Assembly (NCBI GenBank): GCA_029891345.1
Contig: CM056994.1
Location: 59,117,251 to 59,181,250 of the forward strand
Source of the DNA: Dryococelus australis
Lineage: Eukaryota; Arthropoda; Insecta; Phasmatodea; Phasmatidae
DNA: 64,000 bases
Direction of reading: 5' to 3'
The translations under genes and the position numbers were made by a program. Below, one piece after another: positions 57,524 to 64,000 of this stretch (its first letter is position 1; the number at the start of each line of letters is the position of its first letter). The notes beneath the pieces were generated by a model. The model was not told the origin of the DNA. It searched no databases and worked only from the letters and a program-made list of their open reading frames with translations.

Positions 57524-57784
57524 AAAAGGTTGATGTTTGATGTGTCACGTTGGGAATAAGGTAGCACTGTTCTATTGTTAAATAAACATCGTGTCACGTT
57601 AATTCTTCGTAAATGGCAAGTAACAATGTTTATCCAGCCACTGTCGTAATAAAAGGTTGATGTTGTTTGATGTGTCACGTTGGGAATAAGGTAGCACTGT
57701 TCTATTGTTAAATAAACATCGTGTCACGTTAATTCTTTGTAAATGGTAAGTAACAATGTTTATCCAGCCACTGTCGTAATAAAA
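57524..57784. repeat. Tandem ~127-130 bp duplication
   Basis: Two copies of a unit running from AAAGGTTGATG through GTGTCACGTTGGGAATAAGG to CCACTGTCGTAATAAAAG, about 97 percent alike with a 3-bp indel. It lies in the 3' part of the P-like element, beyond the transposase gene. Confidence 0.9.
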
Positions 57785-58819
57785 GTCACAGACACCGCCA
57801 CTTACAATTTTGTTCGTACATTTGCATAACACCGTCTCCTCGGCATTTATCAATTTTTTTTTATGTTGGCATAGTGTTATTAACAGTACTGTTGCTTATA
57901 ATATTGTTGTAAACAAAACACAATATTAAAAAAAAATTATTATACTTTCGGGATGGTAAATTTTATGTAGTGCAACTGTCAACTGCAATTTTGTTTAAGA
58001 GTAATATAAATTTGTAATGTTTTGTTTGTGGTACCACATTTAAAAGAAAAAATATAAAATGTATGACATAGATTCAATTCGTGAAGTTGCCCAGCAAGTT
58101 CAAAACACTGTGCAATTCAAATTGTACAATAATGCATCAGAGTCTATAATGGTTTTTGAGTAATCAATTTACCAGGAAGAGTTAGCAGTTTGTAAATTAC
58201 GTTTTTTTGATATTTGATGTTGTCTGTTTAGCATATAGTAATAAGTGTCATTAAAACAACAAAAACGTTATAACAAATGCAAAATTTAGAATTGAAATTA
58301 AGATAATAATTGCTGTGTAGGTGAAGCGAGGCAGTACTTGTGGTCGGGCCGCATATGTAGACGGCGCGCGACTGGAATATTCTCTGTCTACTACCTACCG
58401 CCAAACGAACAGCGGTACGCGGAACGCTTCAAGAGAGGCATAACAATTAAATTTGGAGTTTCCTCCATCTTTCGTCCGCGATAACCCCCCCCCCCCCCCC
58501 CCAAATCTATCCCCAAAAACAAAACAAAAAATGTAGCATACTATGTTTTGCCCTCCATTTTCCTGTAGACTGACAACAGGACATTGTTAAAAAAAATTTA
58601 AGTTAAGTTGTTTACGTAAATAAAATTAACCGATACCATAATAAAAACGAAAAATCATTATTAAACTGTTAAAATCTTGACGTAATTTGACTGAATGGTT
58701 TTCGTTTGCTGATGAGTTTATTTTGAAAGTTTTTTGAGCGCTCGATGCATGTACTGGTTTGCGCTAGCTGCGGACGACCAAAAATGGCGGGCTCTCATAC
58801 CTACTCTATACAGAGCCCT
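57785..58819. other. 3' non-coding part of the P-like element
   Basis: AT-rich with a C17 tract (58486-58502) and a GC-rich patch at 58320-58440. No gene supported. It leads into the right terminal inverted repeat. Confidence 0.4.
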
Positions 58820-58828
58820 AGGAAATAG

Positions 58829-59986
58829 TACTGTGAATTGCAGAAGTAAGAACCCGTGGTACTCATTTTATAAGTAAATGGTTTAATTACTGGTGATAAC
58901 TTGTTCTACGTTGTTCCCGCAATTTTTCGTTGATATGGAAACGTTATTTATTGCTAAAATGAAATTAGAGTTCCTTGGTGCAGCGGTGGCAGTGGAGATG
59001 TGGATGCTGATGAAGCCAGAGTTGGGATTGAATGGGAGGGAGCAAAGGGTTTTCTTGGAGGGATGATGTTGCAGAGGAAGGTGAGCAGTATTTATTCTTC
59101 ATGTACAATTTTATAAACAAAGGTATTGATAACAGTTTGTGTAGGTGTCTAGTCGACAAGTAAAGCGCCTATTCACTAAATTATTATAATTCAGTCAAAT
59201 TTCTGACGATTGGGAAATTATAAAAAAGGCTTCTTGGAATGACATATTTTTGAGTAAGAAAATAATTCATGTGGTATCCAACATAAGTGAAGTGGTTTGT
59301 TGTGAATTTGCTATCTGCTCTTCGCAAACTGTTGTTGAAGACTTATGTCGGCTGACCAACCAAACTGAGCCCTTACGAACTTTGAAATAATTGTAGTCGC
59401 GACTATTCAGCCCATCAATAATAATTCCGGTCTTTTGTGAATTTCAAAACTATTGAACAAGCTGGATATTCTTTACTCATTTGGACAAAATTACACCATT
59501 TTGGTTTAAACTTACTTAAAAGGGTATACACGTGCAAATATTTGAATTTACTCTGAACAGCTGTAGCCTTTAACAATGCACAGTAATATATAGCATGATG
59601 GAGTGGACGACACTTCAAATACGAACATTACATAATATGTAGTTAGATTTGCGTTCATTTGAAATATAACCCGTGTCTTTGTTCATATTTTTTCACTTAG
59701 CAAGTTAGGGGTTATAAACAGTTCACCCAATATGCCTTGCCTTATTTAAGAATGAAGAACTTGTGCTACAGCCACTCACCTTACTTTATACAGAATATTA
59801 CATGATCATTACGACAAACTTCTAGGGGTGATAGGTAATGAGGAACAGCTTTTGTCAGAGAGCAGATGTCCGGAGACTCCCCCGTTTAGACGTCAGGCGC
59901 CTGGGAGGTTGGCAGTTAGCGTGCACACAACAGGCACCTGCTGCCTACCTCTCAGGAAACTGTGGTAGTTATTGATATTTGATATA
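58829..59986. other. Non-coding stretch between two DNA transposons
   Basis: No supported gene. Contains an imperfect inverted repeat (CTGGGAGGTTGGCAG against CTGCCTACCTCTCAGG, 59908-59956) just before the Tc1-like element. Confidence 0.3.
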
Positions 59987-62131
59987 CAGATTCTACGAAA
60001 AGATTAAGACCACCATCTCTTTTCGCACAATGAGTCTTTGACCTTAAAGTTTTAATGAAAATAACATGGGTTTTTTTTTTTTTTTTTTTTTTTTTTAACG
60101 TATAAAATGACGTATTTTATTTCGAAAAACATAAAAATATTTCAACTCTTCATTAAGTTACGAGTTTGTAAAGAAAAGGAAATAAGGAAAAAAAGCATAC
60201 TTTTTTTCATTAAATATAATACTATACATTAAATTTTACTTGCTGTATTTCATTAATTATTTTACAAAAAAATGTATTACACTATTAGGAAATTATGGCT
60301 TAAATTGTAGCAATGAGCTAACCGCGAAAGCTAAGTTTTTTTGGCCGATTTACAAGTGTATAATATCGTAGAAAATAAATACATTCCTACCAAAGGTTTA
60401 AGACCACCCAGTCAGAAACATGAACTTTTATTACTGTAATTGGAGTAAACAGTTATTTAAAACAACTCAGTCAGTGAAGTCGTTCCTGATGCACGACATA
60501 GTACACAATTTTCTCACTAGGTAGCACTGTTGTACTATTTCCTGGCGGCTTTGTTGTTACAGATGTCAGTGCAGTGGAAATGTTTATTTTCGTGTTTACA
60601 GTTTGTCGCAACACTTTCTAGTGAAATGGTCATATCGAGTGTCTCAAGAAAAAATAAAGTGTCAAGTAGTTGGCATGTTTAAATGTAACAAGAGTCAAAG
60701 AGAAAAGGCTAGAGTGTTGAATGTTAGTAAAACTTGTGTAGCACAAACAATAGCCAAATACCGGGAGAGCGGTGAGGTGCACGATCGACGTAGTAGTGGT
60801 CGACCGAAGGCAACGTCACCTTAGGGACGACCGTGTTCTTGCAAGACTCGCCAAACAGAACCGGAATGCATTTGTGCCAGTACTAAGAACACGTCTACAA
60901 GAGATGTGCGGTAAGAAAGTGTCAGCAATGACGGTGTCTCGTCGATTGCAAACGCAGGGACTGCATTCATACACGACAGTAAGAGAACCGCAACAAACAG
61001 CTGTGTTCAGGAAAAAACAGGCAGATCTGGTGCTGCCAGGAGAAAAATCGGGGATGGAGGGATGGGGAAAAGGTGCTGTTCAGCGACGAGTGCCGCTTCG
61101 AATCACGCCGCCGTATTCGTGTTCTTCGTACACCCGCCGAGAAGTTTCTTCCAGAGTGCCTCTCTCCCGCTGTGCAACAAGGAGGTGGTTCAATCATGGC
61201 GTAGGGCTGCATATCCATACAAGGGACAGGCTTCATTCGGTTTACTGACCGTTCTATGGATTCTAAATAATACATTGAAACGATGAAAGATACCATGCTT
61301 CCCTCAGCACACAAACTTCATGGAGGATATTATGTGTTTCAGCAAGACAATGCTCCTTGTCACAGGTTCAGCCTAACAGTACAGTAGTTCGAGGAGAATG
61401 ATATCTCAGTTTTGCAATGGCCAGTACGAAACCCGGACTTAAACCTCATTGAGGATGTCTGGAATTATATTGGCGCCAAATTTGCAGCGTCACGACCAAA
61501 AAACATACATGAACTCAGATCCATGACCGCAACAATTTGGTCAGACATTTCCATTGAGTATTGCCAGAATCTCATCTGCAGTATGCATACAAGAATAAAT
61601 GTGTGTCTTGAATCTGCAGGAGATGTCGTAGATTACTGAAAACATTTACAGAACTAAGGCTATAAAAAGTTACATAGTGTAATTACAGTGGTGTCTATGT
61701 AAAAATCTTCGTAATACAAAGTTCATGAATCTGAATGGGTGGTCTTAAACTTTTGGTAGAAATGTATTAAGTTTTTCTACGAAAATATAAAATTGTAAAT
61801 CGGCCAAAAAAACTAGCTTTCGCAGTTAGCCATAATTTCCTTGTAGTGTAATACATTTGATGTAAAATCATTAATGATATAAAATAAGTAGAATTTGCTG
61901 TAGAGTATTATATTAAATTAAATGTGTATTGTTTTTTCATTATTTTCTTTTTTTTTTACAAAATCATAACTTAATGAAGAGTTGGAACATTTTAATGTTT
62001 TTTGAAGTAGAATATGAAATTTTATATGTTAAACAATAAAAATACAGCCCATGTTATTTGCATTAAAACTTTAAGTTCAAAGACTCATTGTGTGAAAAGA
62101 GATGGCGGTCTTAAACTTTTGGTAGAAACTG
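59987..62131 (+). mobile_element. Tc1-like transposon with long IR/DR ends
   Basis: Flanked by TA (59985-59986 and 62132-62133). Terminal inverted repeats are about 444 and 416 bp (59987-60430 and 61716-62131). Each arm carries two direct repeats of a motif around TTAAGACCACC, one at the outer end (59991-60012) and one near the inner end (60386-60410), the IR/DR arrangement of Sleeping Beauty-type elements. A single transposase gene lies between the arms. Confidence 0.92.
60603..61639 (+). pseudogene. Tc1-like transposase
   Basis: Order of motifs: an HTH region (CNKSQREKARVLNVSKTCV and RYRESG-like KYRESGEVHDRRSSGRPK, with the GRPK linker), a second HTH (VLRTRLQEM and TVSRRLQTQGL), the region of the first catalytic Asp near 61075 (in a shifted frame), FQQDNAPCHRF with the second Asp, and WPVRNPDLNLIEDVWN with the catalytic Glu: a DD34E enzyme. 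A stop at 60822-60824, a shift near 61045 and a stop near 61386 inactivate it. It would have moved the surrounding element by cut and paste. Confidence 0.85.
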
Positions 62132-62519
62132 TAGCACTTTAGGAGTGGTAGTATTAATAAGCAGGCAGAAGTTTGTAGGTTGTAGTACTTTACTGACTGC
62201 CTGTTACACGTCATACGCTAAGGCTCGGTATCGCCCCTTCTGCAGACATTCGCCGTTTTCGTGTCACTAGTTCAGTTTTAGAAGTATTATTGTAAATGTT
62301 TGATTACAGAAAATTCACAATTTACAAGTTGTTTGAATCGTTTGTGTCTAATTTTCCTGCTTGCAAAAAGGCTAGAAATTATTGATAAAATATAAATAAG
62401 TTGTCGACTTTTTACAACAAGCAGATAATACACAATTAAAATTACGCACGAAAATACTAAATATAACGTATCACGTACATTTTTTTTACACTCGTACATT
62501 CTCAGTAATTACCGTGAAT
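62132..62519. other. Non-coding stretch
   Basis: No supported feature between the Tc1-like element and the mariner-like fragment. Confidence 0.3.
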
Positions 62520-63010
62520 CCTAAATCATGACGCTATATAACGAAGAATTTCGGCAAAAGGGCTGAAGCCGAGCCTAAAGCCAGTGCTCAAAATGGCGGC
62601 CCTCTGCTTGACTGCAGACGTTGCGACGCCGACGCATTTCCCGGCAAACTCTCTCGAGTACGTCGAATGGTTTGAACCATGTCGCACGGCGCCTGTATTC
62701 GTACTACGGGAACGTTGCGGTACTCCGCAGGTGTGGAGTAGGCCTATACACTCTTGACGTGCCCCCGCTAGAAGAACTCGACCAGCGTGAGGTCGGGTGA
62801 CCGTGGTGGCCACGGCACAGGACAGCCTCTCCCAATTCCGCTTGACACCGAACCTGTCGGTGAGGTGTTAGCGAGCACGACAGTTTAAATGCGGCGGAGC
62901 GCCATCATGTTGGCTCGTATATTCAGTTGTACATCTTATAGCAGCCAGGAAGTTGTGAGACGCCTGGCCGCCTAAACGAGCTGGAAGGATGCGTAAGGAT
63001 TCAATAACTT
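62520..63010 (-). pseudogene. Mariner-like DDE transposase, C-terminal fragment
   Basis: Minus-strand frames give a broken QHDGAPPH-like block near 62890-62925 (second catalytic Asp), TDRFGVKR-type sequence, then a PRSPDLT block (third catalytic acidic position) near 62790, and a C-terminus with AGKCVGVATSAVKQRA in one frame and GRHFEHWL in another. This matches arthropod transposases with the qDGAPpHf and WPPRSPDLTplDfflWG signatures. The N-terminal half is missing; frames shift several times. Confidence 0.55.
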
Positions 63011-63057
63011 GTACCTGGACAATGTCAGCCAGCACATCCACCGCATACTGTTGTTAT

Positions 63058-63477
63058 AGCCTGTTCACGGTAAAATGAGCACTTTTGAATGGCATGCTTA
63101 AGATCTACTTGTATACACATTGTATGTTCTTCCACCTTATGTAAAATTAATATTGCCAATTGGTCAAGCGTCAGTCAAGGAAAACTGTGGAATTACTATA
63201 AAAGTAAATGTTTTTTTTTTAATATGCTTATTTGCTTGTTTTTTACAGTTCGATGCATTAAAAAAATAGAAAGCGCAAGAAATAGTTTTAAGTTATCACA
63301 AAATGGTTATCTGACACTTTTTATTCAACGTTTAGATACGGAACTACTTCCTATCCGTCGTTGCCAACTTTACTGGGCACAGGCCGCTTAGTGTGGCCGT
63401 TAAAATATATGCAGGCAGGAATAGTGACATTTTTCTACGGTTGATTTCAAAAGTGCTCACTATGTCGAGAACAGCCT
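63058..63477. mobile_element. MITE, family copy 6
   Basis: Starts AGCCTGTTCACGGTAAAATG and ends AAAAGTGCTCACTATGTCG followed by AGAACAGCCT. About 420 bp and alignable with the copies at 10058 and 41312. No ORF. Confidence 0.8.
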
Positions 63478-64000
63478 TTAATAACTGTGCATGGTCACGC
63501 CCATGACGACTGAGGCACTCGTACTCAGCACTTCTGTAAGCATGTGGCTTGGCCGGGGTAGTATCCAAACTCCTGGCCTGTCTCCACCGGAGCATTAATG
63601 CAGCTAAACACCCGACCATTATCAGGGAAGGAGTTCCCTCCACATTTCCTCTAGCATACAGAGTTAACCACTGCCACCACGAACCCCACGCCATGGATTG
63701 GTCACCAGAGAAAACTCCAGTGGCAGGATTGGTCTCTCGATGGCATAATGGTGGGTGGGTATTGGACGACCGTGGGCAGCCCTTCCTACCTCAGAAAACA
63801 GAACTTACCTCCCACCCCCCCCCCCTCACTCACCTCGAGACGGACTGTACTGTCCGCAGAGGCAAGGTCACTCCTTCCTCCCTTATACCCATTACAGCAA
63901 GACTTCAGCCGCGTTTTAATTGCCATGTTTTGTGATTTGGAACGGATGTGAAAATGCATTGCAATTTTTTTTTTTTTTTGTTTGCTCAGAGGGCGTACCC
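63478..64000. other. Unassigned stretch to window end
   Basis: Moderately GC-rich with a C12 run and a poly-T tract near the end. Open frames on both strands here have no recognisable domain. It may be part of a repeat truncated by the window. Confidence 0.3.

Larger units (their letters stand above)
52427..58820 (+). mobile_element. P-element-like DNA transposon
   Basis: Terminal inverted repeats: left TAAGGCGCTATAAATAGTG through CCGCCATTTTTGGTCG, right in complement TAGGGCTCTGTATAGAGTA through CCGCCATTTTTGGTCG. Flanked by 8-bp near-duplicates GGCAATAG (52419-52426) and GGAAATAG (58821-58828), the duplication length of P elements. Length 6,394 bp. It encloses a THAP-type transposase gene on the + strand. 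Contains a later SINE insertion and tandem repeats. Confidence 0.85.

Noticed and set aside
47479..58502. G/C homopolymers (47479-47492, 51112-51120, 58486-58502) as G-quadruplex regulators
   Set aside because: Single uninterrupted runs in decayed mobile DNA; simple mutational expansion or sequencing error is a better explanation.
1..64000. CRISPR arrays, bacterial operons, rRNA or canonical tRNA genes
   Set aside because: None is visible; the only tRNA-like heads belong to SINEs with A-rich or CAA-rich tails.

Overview
The window is eukaryotic, AT-rich and almost entirely built from decayed mobile DNA. It most likely comes from an insect with a large repeat-rich genome. Evidence: one spliced mitochondrial ribosomal protein gene exon (mRpS2), P-element transposases with a THAP exon, an env-bearing errantivirus-like retroelement, Jockey-type LINE ORF1, Tc1 and mariner-like transposons, tRNA-derived SINEs, and an endogenous Polinton/adintovirus-like DNA virus of the kind found in insects. 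No prokaryotic gene organisation is present.

Layout. 1-6.9 kb: a degraded endogenous DNA virus. Three tandem BRO-family genes (+) face a minus-strand block of minor capsid/PLA2-like protein, pX-like peptide, truncated adenain-like protease, fiber-like protein and a Polinton-type integrase; a double jelly-roll major capsid gene diverges on the + strand. No DNA polymerase or packaging ATPase is seen, but the left side is cut by the window. 7-14.4 kb: inverted-repeat elements and MITEs around the mRpS2 exon (12.03-12.72 kb). 16.2-33.9 kb: nested retrotransposons. An old + strand Gypsy element (A) has its integrase gene split by a minus-strand LTR element (B, 18006-30627) with matching LTRs and a 4-bp target duplication AAGT. 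B carries gag, pol and env-like remnants and holds fragments of a third, + strand Gypsy element (C). 34.4-39.1 kb: another Gypsy copy (D) related to A, truncated inside its integrase core. 39.1-49 kb: P-element fragment, MITEs, a Harbinger-like MITE, Jockey ORF1, an IS630/Tc1-like DDE transposase and a SINE. 52.4-58.8 kb: a P-element-like transposon whose TIRs, 8-bp duplication and intron-exon structure can all be read. 60.0-62.1 kb: a Tc1-like element of the IR/DR type with TA duplication. 62.5-63.5 kb: a mariner-like transposase fragment and a MITE.

Only the mRpS2 exon looks like an intact host gene part. Nearly all other coding stretches contain stops, frameshifts or catalytic substitutions. 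The most unusual region is the virus-like block at the left edge, which keeps a recognisable virion-assembly gene set. The best-resolved history is the nested-insertion series at 16-34 kb.
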